Shown: positions 16,613 to 25,113, counted from the stretch's first letter. The stretch: DNA of 35,271 nucleotides from Hymenobacter lapidiphilus (GCF_003417065.2 NZ_QVLT01000042.1:1-35271), one strand, 5' to 3'. Numbers and translations are program-made. Notes: generated by a model from the sequence alone, not told the origin.

Positions 16613-17947
16613 ATGGCTGTATCCCAAATCGTTCGTCCGCTGGTGCGGCCCTTTGCCGAGTTTTTCCGTCGCGAGGCTGCGGGCGGCATCATGCTGATGG
16701 CCAGTGCCGTGCTGGCCCTGGTACTGGCCAACACCAACTGGGGTCCGGCACACTTTTTCCCGCAGCTCTGGGACAAGCACCTCACCCTCACCGTGAATGG
16801 CGTAGGCCTGAACCTGAGTTTGCTGCACTGGATCAACGATGGACTGATGAGTATTTTCTTTCTCATCGTGGGCCTGGAAATCAAACGCGAGTTGCTGGAG
16901 GGCGAGCTTTCGGACCGGCGGCAGGCCACGCTGCCCATTGCGGCGGCCATTGGCGGCATGGTAGTGCCGGCGCTGGTGTACTTTTTCGTCAACCGGGGCG
17001 GACCCGCCGCCAATGCCTGGGGTATTCCGATGGCCACCGACATTGCTTTTGCGCTGGCCGTGCTGCAGCTGCTGGGGCCGCGCGTGCCGTTGGGCCTCAA
17101 GATATTCCTCACCGCCCTGGCCATTGTCGATGACCTGGGGGCCGTGCTGGTAATTGCCGGCTACTACACCACCAACCTGCACCTCAACTCCTTATACCTG
17201 GCCCTGGGCGTGTGGATGCTGCTGATGAACCTGAACCTACTGGGCGTGCGCAGCCTGGTAGTGTACCTGCCGCTGGGGGTGCTTATGTGGTTTTTTATGC
17301 ACGAATCGGGGGTGCACGCCACGCTGGCTGGCGTTCTGCTGGCCTTCACCATTCCTTCGCGCATCGGCATGGCCAAGCCCGAGCTGCTGCTCATGCTCAA
17401 CAGCCGCCTGAGCATGCTGCAGGACGAGGTGCATGGCGCGGGAGCCAACCCACGCATCATCAGCGAGGAGCTGGAGTACCTTTCCGACTCTATCAGCTCG
17501 CCGGCCCAGAAGCTGGAGCAGCGCCTGCATTCGGTGGTGGCCTTCGTTATCATCCCGCTTTTCGCCTTCGCCAACACCAGCCTCGAAATCGATGCCTCGG
17601 TGTTCCGCGACCTGCTTACGCCGCTGGGCCTGGGCATCATTCTGGGCCTCACGGTGGGCAAGCCGCTGGGCATCGGGGCCCTGAGCTGGTTGAGCATCCG
17701 CTTGGGCTGGGCCTCGCTGCCGGCCGGCGTTACGTGGCGGCACATCTGGGGCGCGGGCCTGCTGGGCGGCATCGGCTTCACTATGTCGCTGTTTATCACG
17801 CTGCTGGCCTTAGGCGAGCACACGGCTGGCGAGCCGGTGGCCAAGCTGGCCATCCTCACCGCCTCGTTCATTTCCGGCACGCTGGGCTTTTTGCTGCTGC
17901 GCACCATGCCATTGCCGGAGACAGTGGTTGTGAGTGGCAGTAATTAG
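16613..17947 (+). CDS. nhaA: Na+/H+ antiporter NhaA
   Basis: The 444-aa inner-membrane protein exchanges cytoplasmic sodium for protons. It shows the NhaA order: PFAEFFRREAAGGIMLMASA at the N-terminus, NDGLMSIFFLIVGLEIKREL, the TDIAFALAVLQLLGPRVP segment with the conserved Asp (E. coli Asp133 equivalent) and LAIVDDLGAVLVI with the paired Asp (Asp163/164 equivalents). The length is slightly above that of E. coli NhaA. The ATG at 16613 (MAVSQIVRPL) is chosen over an upstream open extension (from 16475) because a -7 box lies inside that extension. It sits between sbcD and sbcC with no obvious functional link to them. Confidence 0.93.
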   Translation: MAVSQIVRPLVRPFAEFFRREAAGGIMLMASAVLALVLANTNWGPAHFFPQLWDKHLTLTVNGVGLNLSLLHWINDGLMSIFFLIVGLEIKRELLEGELSDRRQATLPIAAAIGGMVVPALVYFFVNRGGPAANAWGIPMATDIAFALAVLQLLGPRVPLGLKIFLTALAIVDDLGAVLVIAGYYTTNLHLNSLYLALGVWMLLMNLNLLGVRSLVVYLPLGVLMWFFMHESGVHATLAGVLLAFTIPSRIGMAKPELLLMLNSRLSMLQDEVHGAGANPRIISEELEYLSDSISSPAQKLEQRLHSVVAFVIIPLFAFANTSLEIDASVFRDLLTPLGLGIILGLTVGKPLGIGALSWLSIRLGWASLPAGVTWRHIWGAGLLGGIGFTMSLFITLLALGEHTAGEPVAKLAILTASFISGTLGFLLLRTMPLPETVVVSGSN

Positions 17948-17983
17948 TGAGAGTCAGAAAATAGCAAACCGTGCTCTGGCAAC

Positions 17984-18520
17984 TTAGTGGTCGTAACTCA
18001 CCACGCGCGTTACTTGCCAGCGGCCGTCTTTCAGTCGCCACACCATCATATTCTTAAAGGTTCCGCAGTCATCTTTGCCGTTTTCCACGTGGCAGAAGCG
18101 GTGCAGGTAGGTTTCCACGGCGCCGTAGTCCTTGATGGGGAACACCTCCATGGTGCCGGGCATGAGTTGCCGGTTCAGGCCCGTGGTCTGATTCTGCTCG
18201 AACATGCGGCGGAAGCTGTCCATCGTCTGCCGGAAATCAGATACGCCGCCTTTGTCGTGGTAGAACTCCAGGTCGTCGGCAAAATAGGTTTGTAGCTTAT
18301 CTGCGTCGTGCTGGTTGAAGGCCGCAAACATGGCGCTGTCCAGCCGGGCAATGGTGCGGTAGAGCTCCGGCGAAACGGGCGCTTTGGGCGCTGACGACAC
18401 CGGGGCCGGGGGCTTTACCGTGGTGCAGGCGCTGCTCCCGGCCAGGGCCACCAGTACCAGCAAGGCGTAGCGGCGGCTGGGGTAGTTGCTTTTGCTTCGT
18501 AGGTGGGAGTTGCTTTGCAT
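17984..18520 (-). CDS. NTF2-like (SnoaL/DUF4440-type) lipoprotein
   Basis: The 178-aa product starts MQSNSHLRSKSNYPSRRYAL, then a hydrophobic segment ending in VALAGSSAC, a probable lipobox (Cys about 33). A Pro-rich linker (KPPAPVSSAPKAPVSPE) leads to an NTF2-like fold: LDSAMFAAFNQHDADKLQTY, FADDLEFYHDKGG, and a final strand WRLKDGRWQVTRVVSYDH. This family comprises small enzymes and binding proteins; the role here is unknown. The ATG at 18520 is chosen for the signal sequence; the frame opens 21 codons earlier. It is divergent from sbcC and converges on nhaA. Confidence 0.82.
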   Translation of the reverse strand: MQSNSHLRSKSNYPSRRYALLVLVALAGSSACTTVKPPAPVSSAPKAPVSPELYRTIARLDSAMFAAFNQHDADKLQTYFADDLEFYHDKGGVSDFRQTMDSFRRMFEQNQTTGLNRQLMPGTMEVFPIKDYGAVETYLHRFCHVENGKDDCGTFKNMMVWRLKDGRWQVTRVVSYDH

Positions 18521-18589
18521 GAACCAAAGAAAAGGATTCGGCACTATTTGCCCGCTCGCAGGCCCTTGTTTCCCGTCTCGCAAAAACGA

Positions 18590-18634
18590 AGGCCGCGCAT
18601 CATTGGCGGCCGGGCTGCGGATGATGCGCGGCCT
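18590..18634 (-). terminator. Hairpin with T-run between divergent genes
   Basis: AGGCCGCGCATCAT (18590-18603) and its exact complement (18621-18634) flank a 17-base GC-rich spacer. On the minus strand the second arm is followed by TCGTTTTTGC, so it looks like an intrinsic terminator pointing at the NTF2-like lipoprotein gene 60 bases later. Between two divergent starts this is unusual. It could be an attenuator, or it could keep antisense transcripts from leaving sbcC. Confidence 0.5.
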
Positions 18635-18701
18635 GCAGGAGTAGTGAGCCGCTCTCCGGGTTGCCCGGGTTACGGCATAGGCCGCGCCCAGCCGAACAGC
18701 T

Positions 18702-18709
18702 TATCTTTG
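18702..18709 (+). promoter_or_regulatory. -7 promoter box of sbcC
   Basis: TATCTTTG is an exact TAnnTTTG match, 30 bases upstream of the sbcC ATG at 18740. It supports that start and separate expression from sbcD. Confidence 0.55.
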
Positions 18710-18739
18710 CAGGCCCCGCTCCTGCCCCATTCGCTCCGC

Positions 18740-21700
18740 ATGAAGATCCTTCGCGTCCGCTTCCTCAACCTCAACTCTTTGCGCGGCGAGCATTTCGTGG
18801 ATTTCAGCATTGCCCCGCTGGCCGATGCGGGCCTGTTTGCCATTACCGGCGCCACCGGGGCGGGCAAAACCACCATCCTCGACGCCATTACGCTGGCCCT
18901 CTACGGCCAGGTGCCCCGCCACGAAACCACCGGCCCCGAGCACGTAATGAGCCACGGCACGGGCGAGAGCTGGGCCGAGGTGGAGTTTGAGGTGAACGGC
19001 CGGCAGTACCGCAGCAAGTGGGGCCAGTACCGCGCCCGCAAGCGCGCCGGGGCCAACCTGCAGGACCCCAGAATGGAGCTCAGCGAGCGGAAACAGGCCG
19101 AAGATGGCACCGAAACCTGGGAGTTTCTGGAAACCTACAAATCGAAAGTACCGCCGCGGGTGGCCGAGCTGAGCGGGCTCGAATACAAGCAGTTTCTGCG
19201 CTCGGTGCTGCTGGCCCAGGGCGACTTCACGCGGTTTCTGAAGGCCCCGGCCGGCGAGCGGGCCCAGCTGCTGGAGAAAATCACCGACACCAAAAAGTAC
19301 TCCGATATCTCGCGGGCGGCCTTCGAGCGGGCCAAGCACGAAACCCAGCAGGTGGAGCAGCTGCGCCAGGGCCTGAACGGCGTGGCGCTTCTCTCGCCCG
19401 AGGAAGCAGCTTTTCTGGCAGAAGAAGCCCAGGGCCTGACCCGCCAGCTGGCCGGGGCCACTGCCGGCCAGGAGCAGCTGCGCGTAACGCAGCGCTGGCA
19501 CCAGCGCCTGCACGATTTGCAGCAGAAGCAACTCAGCGCCGGGCTGCGCAGCCAGCAACTCGCCGCTCAGGCCGAAACCCTCGCTCCGCAGCGCCAGCGG
19601 CTGGCGTTGCACCTGCAGGCCCTGCCCTTCGCCCCCGAGCTGGCTTTGCTGCGCCAGGACTCCGGGCAGCTGGCCCGCTTGCGGTCCGAAGTCGAACGCC
19701 TGCACCAGCAGCTGCCCGAGTTACAGCAGCGCCGCACCACCGCCGAAACGGCCCGCCTCGCCACCCGTAAGGCCCGCGAGGACGCTGCCCTGGCCCGCAC
19801 TACCCGGGACCCCGATTTACGGGCTGCCGAGCAGCTTGATGTAAGTCTTGCCCAGCAAACCCGCGAGCTGGAAGGCCGCAGCCTGGAGTATAAAAAGAAG
19901 CTGGCCGAGTGTAAAGACCTGAGCGCCGAGCTGGCCGCTGCTACCGCCCGCACCCAGCAGGCTCGCGAGCAGCTGGCCACTACCGCCGACTGGCTGCGCC
20001 AGCACAGCCACCGGGCCGACATGCTGGAGGCTTTCGGAGCTTTTACGGGCCTGGTGCAGGACTATGACCGGTTGCGCGGCGACGATGGCCAGCTGAACCT
20101 GCGGGTTACTACCCTCGACAACCGCCTGCGCGAGGCTCGGCAACAGGAGGAGCAAGCCGCCGCCGCCGCCCGCCTCGCCCGCCAGCACCTTAATACCCAC
20201 GAGCAGCAGGCCCAAATAGCCGCCGCCACCCGCGACGAGCAGCTTCGTGTGCTGCACCACCACGTACAGACGTTGCGCCGCGAACTGGCCGCCACCGAAA
20301 CCCACCGCGAAACCCAGCGCCAGCTGATACAGGCCCAGCAGCTTATTCTCAGCCACGAGGAAGCCCGCCGGCAGCTGCAGCCCCACGAGCCCTGCCCGCT
20401 GTGTGGGGCCCTGGAGCACCCCTACGCGGCCGGCGTGCTCGGCCTCACCAACGCCGGGCTGGCGCAGGAGCAGGCCAAAGTAGAGAGCCTCACCCAGGAA
20501 GCCCACGCCCTCAACGCCCGCGTCAACCGCCTCAGCACCTTCCTCAACCTGCTCGAAAACACGGGCGGCGATGCCAGCCGCGTAGCCCCCGACGCGCCTC
20601 TGCAGTTCATTACGCCGGCCCGCGAGGAGGCTGTACCCGCCGCAAGCCGGGCGCTGGTGCAACAGCTCAAGGAACTGGAGGAGCTGCGTACCGTCGCCGA
20701 AAAGCAGCTTGCCCAGGCCCTCTCGGAGCAGCAGGGCGCCGGGCGCGCCCAGGTGGTCACGCAGCAGGATTTGCAGGAAGCCCGCCGGCAGCTCGCAGAT
20801 GTGCGCGAGCAGCTGCCCACCATAAAAGCGCAGCTGGAAAGCCTGCTGATCAACTTCGGGCTCACGTTTACGGGCGAGAACGGGGCCGCCATGCATACCC
20901 GGCTGCGGACGCTCGAAACCGAATTCAAAGACCACCAGGCCGAATTCAACAAGGCCAGCAAGGATGCCGACATAGGCCAGGCTCTCATCGAGCGGCTGGC
21001 CCACGACGAGCAGGCGGCCAAGCGTTGGCTGCAGGAGCACAAGCAGGGCCTTGTAGACCAGCACCTTGCCATCGAGCGGCAGAAATCCCAGCGTCAGGCC
21101 CTGCTGCCCGAGCCCGATGTGGCCGCAGTGCGCCAGGCACTGGAACAGGCGGTGACGTTGGCTGAACAGGCAGCAGAGCAGGCTGAGGAGCAGTTTCGCC
21201 AGCACGATACGGCCCTGACGGTGGCAGCCGACCAGCTCCGCCAGCGTGAGCTCGACTCTGCGGCCCAGCAGCAGGCCCACGACCAGCGCCATACGGCCCT
21301 AACCGCCAACCTAGCCGCCGCCGACCTCCCCCCCAATCCCGCCGAGCTATTACCGCTGCTACTCCCCGAAACCGAAGCTGCCACGCTGCAAACCCAACTG
21401 CGCCGCCACGAGCACGAGGTGGCGCTGGTTGAACAGACCCTCACTGAAACCGGCACTGAGTTGGAGCAGCAGGCTGCCCGCGCCCTCACCACCGACGCGC
21501 CCGAGCATACTGCTCAGCAACTGGCGGCCGCCAACGAGCAGCTGGCCACGCTCAACCAGCAGCTGGGGCAGCGCCAAGAGCGTCTCAGCGCCCACCACGC
21601 CGGCCAGCAGCGCCACGCCGAACTGGCCACGGCCCTCGAAAACCAGCAGCAGCAGGCCCTGCGGTGGCGGCACCTGGCCGAGCTCATCGGTTCAGCCGAC

Positions 21701-22174
21701 GGCAGGAAGTTCAGCGAATTTGCTCAGGGCCTCACGCTGGCCCGCCTCGTCGACCTGGCCAACCGCCACCTGCACCGTTTCTCCGACCGCTACCGCATCC
21801 TGCGCCACGCCGAGCAGCACCTCGACCTGCTCATTCAGGATGAGTACCAGGCCGGCGCCGTGCGCTCGATGAACTCGCTTTCGGGTGGAGAAAGCTTTTT
21901 GGTGAGCCTGGCGCTGGCGCTGGGCCTGTCGGAGCTGGCCGGCCGCCGCACCCAAATCGACACGCTCTTTATCGACGAAGGCTTCGGCACGCTCGACCCC
22001 GACACGCTCGACGTGGCCCTTTCGGCCCTCGAAATGCTCCAGGGCACCGGCAAAACCATTGGCATTATCTCGCACGTCGAAGCCCTCAAAGAACGCGTCA
22101 GCACTCAAATCAACGTCCGCAAAGGCACGGGCGGCATCAGTTCGCTGCAGGTGCTGGGGTTTGGGGAGAAGTGA
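18740..22174 (+). CDS. sbcC: Exonuclease SbcCD subunit C (SMC-like ATPase)
   Basis: The 1144-aa protein is the Rad50-like ATPase of SbcCD. It begins MKILRVRFLNLNSLRGEHFVD, with the Walker A motif GATGAGKTT near residues 36-44. Long Gln/Ala/Arg-rich coiled coils run from about 200 to 990, interrupted by the zinc hook CPLC at 552-555 (HEPCPLCGALEHP). The C-terminal ATPase half has the LSGGE signature (about 1047-1051) and Walker B in TLFIDEGFGTLD (about 1072-1083), followed by the H-loop IGIISHVEALKERV. Everything needed for ATP-driven work with SbcD is present. The ATG at 18740 is set by the family start and a -7 box 30 bases upstream; the frame is open much further upstream. A 45-bp perfect inverted repeat follows the stop. 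Confidence 0.94.
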   Translation: MKILRVRFLNLNSLRGEHFVDFSIAPLADAGLFAITGATGAGKTTILDAITLALYGQVPRHETTGPEHVMSHGTGESWAEVEFEVNGRQYRSKWGQYRARKRAGANLQDPRMELSERKQAEDGTETWEFLETYKSKVPPRVAELSGLEYKQFLRSVLLAQGDFTRFLKAPAGERAQLLEKITDTKKYSDISRAAFERAKHETQQVEQLRQGLNGVALLSPEEAAFLAEEAQGLTRQLAGATAGQEQLRVTQRWHQRLHDLQQKQLSAGLRSQQLAAQAETLAPQRQRLALHLQALPFAPELALLRQDSGQLARLRSEVERLHQQLPELQQRRTTAETARLATRKAREDAALARTTRDPDLRAAEQLDVSLAQQTRELEGRSLEYKKKLAECKDLSAELAAATARTQQAREQLATTADWLRQHSHRADMLEAFGAFTGLVQDYDRLRGDDGQLNLRVTTLDNRLREARQQEEQAAAAARLARQHLNTHEQQAQIAAATRDEQLRVLHHHVQTLRRELAATETHRETQRQLIQAQQLILSHEEARRQLQPHEPCPLCGALEHPYAAGVLGLTNAGLAQEQAKVESLTQEAHALNARVNRLSTFLNLLENTGGDASRVAPDAPLQFITPAREEAVPAASRALVQQLKELEELRTVAEKQLAQALSEQQGAGRAQVVTQQDLQEARRQLADVREQLPTIKAQLESLLINFGLTFTGENGAAMHTRLRTLETEFKDHQAEFNKASKDADIGQALIERLAHDEQAAKRWLQEHKQGLVDQHLAIERQKSQRQALLPEPDVAAVRQALEQAVTLAEQAAEQAEEQFRQHDTALTVAADQLRQRELDSAAQQQAHDQRHTALTANLAAADLPPNPAELLPLLLPETEAATLQTQLRRHEHEVALVEQTLTETGTELEQQAARALTTDAPEHTAQQLAAANEQLATLNQQLGQRQERLSAHHAGQQRHAELATALENQQQQALRWRHLAELIGSADGRKFSEFAQGLTLARLVDLANRHLHRFSDRYRILRHAEQHLDLLIQDEYQAGAVRSMNSLSGGESFLVSLALALGLSELAGRRTQIDTLFIDEGFGTLDPDTLDVALSALEMLQGTGKTIGIISHVEALKERVSTQINVRKGTGGISSLQVLGFGEK

Positions 22175-22191
22175 GCAGTGAGCAGTTAAAC

Positions 22192-22302
22192 AAGGACCGT
22201 CATGCTGAGCGCAGTCGAAGCATCTCTACCGCAATGCTAACTCAATGTCAGGATTGCCATTGCGGTAGAGATGCTTCGACTGCGCTCAGCATGACGGTCC
22301 TT
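22192..22302. repeat. Perfect 45-bp inverted repeat (long hairpin)
   Basis: Bases 22192-22236 are the exact reverse complement of 22258-22302, with a 21-base loop (22237-22257). It sits 17 bases after the sbcC stop and 16 before the stop of the convergent gene at 22319, so it may end both transcripts. The arm contains GTCATGCTGAGCGCAGTCG, which resembles the arm of the repeat at 35132-35231 (GTCATCCTGAGCGGAGCG). This is the kind of dispersed intergenic palindrome seen in Hymenobacter-type genomes. Confidence 0.9.
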
Positions 22303-22318
22303 TTCTCACCGCTCACTC

Positions 22319-23380
22319 CTAAACCTCTCCTACCGCCTTCACCTGCGCCCAGCTCCAGTACTTTTTCGGCTCTACTCCGACGTAGCTCTCCTCAAAAAAC
22401 GCTACTACTTCCCGCTCCAGAACCTCGGGCGCAATGGAAGAGGCGTAAATCGGGCGCTGGTCGGGGTCGGCGTAGCGCTGGGACTTGCTAAGGGTGCGGC
22501 CGCTCAGGCGCAGCAGCGGGCCGGTGTCGGTAATGCCCTCGTGGGTCCAGCGGCGGGGAGTGGTTTCCAGTTCGTTCAGGCGGTCGGCGAGGGGCGCGAG
22601 GGGCAGCCGGGGCAGCGTGGGGCGGCTTTCGAGGTCAATCCAGGTGGTGTATTTGTACTCCAGCTCGTAGCGCTGGTCGTCGTAGAGACTCAGCACTATA
22701 TCGGTGCCGATGCTGGGGCCGAACAGAGCATAGTAGGGCACTGGCTCGGGCATCTGCACCACCGTCAGGCCAATGGCGGGGTAGCGGCGCACGGTGGCGG
22801 CGGGGCTTTGCATAACGGCTACGGCCTGCTTTACGCGCGCAAACTCCGGCTCCCAGGCGGCACGGCCGGCCGCGGGTTTTTCCAGTAGCTCAGCGAAGCG
22901 GGGCAGAAACCAGGCGAACTTCTCGGCCGAAGCTTCGTCTTCGCGGCGGCGGCGGGCTGGCGCGCCAAAGGGTTCATAGAAACGGGCCTTTTCCTCGGCA
23001 TTCAGCCAGCACACCAGTTGCAGGGCGTGGTCGGCGAGCGGGTGCTGCCAGTCGATTTCGCGAAAGTCGCCGAGAATGGCCACGAGGCGCAGCAGAGGTT
23101 CGTGGCACAATGCCAGTTCAGGGTTAAGCAGCGCCCACACGCCCACGAAGCCGTCGATATCGAAGTGGTTGGCCGTTACGGCGCAGGCCTGCAGGCCGGG
23201 GGTAGCAGGCGCGTGCAGGGCCCGCAGAGCCGAGCCGGCACTGGTATCGTCGTGCAGGGCAACGGGCGTGGCGGCCCCGCGCCAGTGCGCCAGCGTGAGC
23301 ACTGCACCCAGCCCCGTGCTGTCCACTACAATGGTCGGCTGCCGGCGAAGCGCCCGAAACGGAACAAAATATCTGGACAA
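22319..23380 (-). CDS. Conserved protein of unknown function (DUF6687-like)
   Basis: This 353-aa protein starts LSRYFVPFRALRRQPTIVVD and has VTANHFDIDGFVGVWALLNP near residue 75, a His/Asp-rich block that may bind metal. It continues with EPLLRLVAILGDFREID, an acidic/Arg stretch (ARRRREDEASAEKF), and YALFGPSIGTDIVLSLYDDQ. No signal peptide is present. From memory it may belong to DUF6687, but I cannot confirm this. I propose a TTG start at 23380, because a near-consensus -7 box (TACCTTTC, 23402-23409) lies just upstream and would overlap the longer frame, which opens with a TTG at 23413. It lies 70 bases behind the HNH gene on the same strand. Confidence 0.65.
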   Translation of the reverse strand: MSRYFVPFRALRRQPTIVVDSTGLGAVLTLAHWRGAATPVALHDDTSAGSALRALHAPATPGLQACAVTANHFDIDGFVGVWALLNPELALCHEPLLRLVAILGDFREIDWQHPLADHALQLVCWLNAEEKARFYEPFGAPARRRREDEASAEKFAWFLPRFAELLEKPAAGRAAWEPEFARVKQAVAVMQSPAATVRRYPAIGLTVVQMPEPVPYYALFGPSIGTDIVLSLYDDQRYELEYKYTTWIDLESRPTLPRLPLAPLADRLNELETTPRRWTHEGITDTGPLLRLSGRTLSKSQRYADPDQRPIYASSIAPEVLEREVVAFFEESYVGVEPKKYWSWAQVKAVGEV

Positions 23381-23401
23381 AGCGGAGAGGTGAATGGGGG
23401 C

Positions 23402-23409
23402 GAAAGGTA
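23402..23409 (-). promoter_or_regulatory. Possible -7 box before the unknown gene
   Basis: The minus strand reads TACCTTTC, one base from TAnnTTTG. Its place inside the longer reading frame argues for the start at 23380. Confidence 0.35.
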
Positions 23410-23450
23410 GCAAGGAAGGCAGAATAGCACTTCGCCTTTTTTACTTCCTT

Positions 23451-23759
23451 TCACTTCCTGCCCCGCCGGTTGCTGATGCGCTCTACCCGGCTGCGGCGAA
23501 TCCAATGCAGGTATTTCTGCAGCTCTTCGGCCGAGCGCAACTGCTCGATGCTGGCGTAGTGGCGGGCCAGGGTTTTGTTGTCGAGTAGCAGATGGATGGT
23601 ACTGTGGCAGGGCTGGCAGAGGTCGGCGGTGGGGCCGTGGCGGCCGCCCTCCTCGCGGGGCACCAAATGGTGACGCGACGTCCGCTGTACATCCCGCTCG
23701 CACAGCGCGCACCGGTTGCCGCCAGGTTCTTCGGTAGCTGTAGTGAAATCAATAGGCAT
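23451..23759 (-). CDS. HNH endonuclease
   Basis: The 102-aa protein is a small zinc-binding HNH nuclease. It has the zinc pair CALC (Cys17, Cys20), the HNH His in RTSRHHLVPREEGG (His30/31), and a second pair CQPC (48-51) followed by HSTIH. A basic tail (RRSRVERISNRRGRK) could contact DNA. The ATG at 23759 is preferred over an upstream ATG at 23801 because it starts directly before the folded part. No partner methylase, tail-protein or phage gene lies nearby, so this is a lone nuclease of the common bacterial type; its target is unknown. It may be co-transcribed with the gene at 22319-23380. Confidence 0.87.
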   Translation of the reverse strand: MPIDFTTATEEPGGNRCALCERDVQRTSRHHLVPREEGGRHGPTADLCQPCHSTIHLLLDNKTLARHYASIEQLRSAEELQKYLHWIRRSRVERISNRRGRK

Positions 23760-23801
23760 AAACGAAACCAATGGGTAGCAGGCGCTGCTGAAAAAGAACA
23801 C

Positions 23802-23993
23802 GCGGCCGGTTGCCGGGTTTCGCGAATTTTACGGCTGCGTTCGGTGAGCTGCCCAACTCCACACATGGGCTGGCTAGCCAGTACCTTACAGCTGGAAACC
23901 AGACCATATTCCGGCAGAGCCGGCCCGATTCCTTGCTTTCGCTACCCGTCATTCAAATAATATTACTATTAGGATAATTTAAATGCCATAAGC
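23802..23993. other. Gene-free intergenic stretch
   Basis: Between the HNH gene and the plus-strand gene at 24134 there are 374 bases without a gene. The first half is GC-rich and featureless. From about 23945 it becomes AT-rich and carries the promoter noted at 23994-24026. Confidence 0.4.
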
Positions 23994-24026
23994 TTGTAGA
24001 AATGATCTGGAGAGTATTTATATTTG
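23994..24026 (+). promoter_or_regulatory. Promoter of the secreted unknown gene
   Basis: TTG (23994-23996) and an exact -7 box TATATTTG (24019-24026) are 22 bases apart, within the spacing reported for Bacteroidota promoters. The ATG at 24134 follows after a 107-base leader. Confidence 0.55.
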
Positions 24027-24133
24027 ATTACTTCTTGTCTATATTCCCAAATATTACCTGTCTGTCTCATTACAGCCGGAGAGCAAGAACCACCTTCTCG
24101 TCGCAATTCTTCTTCACTCTTTCACCGCTTTCT

Positions 24134-24574
24134 ATGCGTCTTTCTACTTTTGATTTTGTTTTGCGCCGACTGATACCGGCTGCTGCGCTGCTGTTGGTGC
24201 TGGCCGTTTTCTCCCCTTCGCAGGCGCGGGCCCAAACCTGGCTTGTATCCACCGAAACTTTCGCCAAGCTGGGCGTAGTAGATAAATTCGGGCAGCTGGG
24301 CGCCTACTCGGCTAAGTTCGTTGTAACCAGCCAGCGCACCGGCAAGGCGTACATCCTGGTAAAGGAAATTGAGAGGGGCCAGAATGGCATTGACGTGCTC
24401 TTCCCTTCACCGGCTACTGAGGCCGACTACTTTAAAGCCACATCCGGCGAGGCTGGTATGGCCACGCCCGGCGCCTACACCTGGGAGTGCCTGGTAAACG
24501 GCAAAAAAGTAGTGGGCGGCAGCTTCAGCTTCTCCGAAGTAGCCAACGACGTGAACCTGATAACCAAGCAATAA
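24134..24574 (+). CDS. Secreted protein of unknown function
   Basis: The product is 146 aa. It begins MRLSTFDFVLRRLIPAAALL with a signal peptide ending near SPSQARAQ (about residue 34). The mature part has alternating strands: TWLVSTETFAKLGVVDKFG, AYSAKFVVTSQRTGKAY, ILVKEIERGQNGIDVLFPSP, and a C-terminal VNGKKVVGGSFSFSEV. It may be a small beta-sandwich, but I do not recognise a family. The ATG at 24134 is chosen for the signal peptide; the frame is open from 24002 with no promoter before it. A good terminator follows at 24609. Confidence 0.7.
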   Translation: MRLSTFDFVLRRLIPAAALLLVLAVFSPSQARAQTWLVSTETFAKLGVVDKFGQLGAYSAKFVVTSQRTGKAYILVKEIERGQNGIDVLFPSPATEADYFKATSGEAGMATPGAYTWECLVNGKKVVGGSFSFSEVANDVNLITKQ

Positions 24575-24608
24575 GCGGCAGGCCAGCTTTTTGCCTTCCC
24601 TCCTATTT

Positions 24609-24638
24609 AAAGCCCGGTGCTACAGCACCGGGCTTTTT
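24609..24638 (+). terminator. Intrinsic terminator
   Basis: AAAGCCCGGTGCT (24609-24621) pairs exactly with AGCACCGGGCTTT (24624-24636) and is followed by T residues. It ends the secreted unknown gene before the thioredoxin gene. Confidence 0.85.
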
Positions 24639-24734
24639 GCGTTCCGCCCATTCGGCTCCGCTACTTTAACCGGGCAGCTGCGTACAGGCAAGTACCGCTC
24701 GTATTGAAGCCGGCCACCTTTTACCGCTCTCATT

Positions 24735-25043
24735 ATGCCTAAAAAGTCGTTTTCCGAACTCCTCAACAGCCCCGGCATGCCTGTTTTGGTTGATTTTTAT
24801 GCCGATTGGTGCGGCCCCTGCAAAACGATGGCCCCCATTCTGGAGCAAGTAGCCAGCCAGCACCAGGGCAAGCTCAAGGTTATCAAAATTGACGTCGATA
24901 AAAACCAGGCAGTGGCCCAGCAGTTTCGGGTCCAGAGTATTCCTACCCTGATTTTGTTTCATCAGGGACAGCCGGTTTGGCGGCAGGCGGGCGTGGTGCC
25001 CGCGGCCCAAATCAGTCAGGCCATACAAGGCGCCATTAAGTAA
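24735..25043 (+). CDS. trxA: Thioredoxin
   Basis: The 102-aa cytoplasmic protein reduces disulfides in partner proteins. The WCGPCK active site lies at residues 25-30 after VLVDFYADW, and the cis-proline loop SIPTLILF follows near residue 73. Length is normal for a single-domain thioredoxin and there is no signal peptide. The ATG at 24735 fits. It is preceded by a terminator and followed by a palindromic intergenic region, so it is probably a single-gene unit. The symbol trxA is the usual one; whether this is the main cellular thioredoxin is not known. Confidence 0.9.
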   Translation: MPKKSFSELLNSPGMPVLVDFYADWCGPCKTMAPILEQVASQHQGKLKVIKIDVDKNQAVAQQFRVQSIPTLILFHQGQPVWRQAGVVPAAQISQAIQGAIK

Positions 25044-25113
25044 GCGCCGGGCGCTGCCAGCCTACTGGGCGCCCGCCCCTGCCTGGAGGGGTTACAGAAC
25101 CTGCGCAAAAGGA

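Noticed and set aside
18701..21292. Long open frames antisense to sbcC (334 and 491 codons)
   Set aside because: They mirror the third-position GC of sbcC, have no family pattern and contradict a complete SbcC.
22192..22302. CRISPR-like repeat structure
   Set aside because: There is only one inverted pair, with no regularly spaced direct repeats and no cas genes.
23451..23759. HNH gene as part of a restriction or phage module
   Set aside because: No methylase, specificity or phage gene lies nearby; only the nuclease domain is supported.
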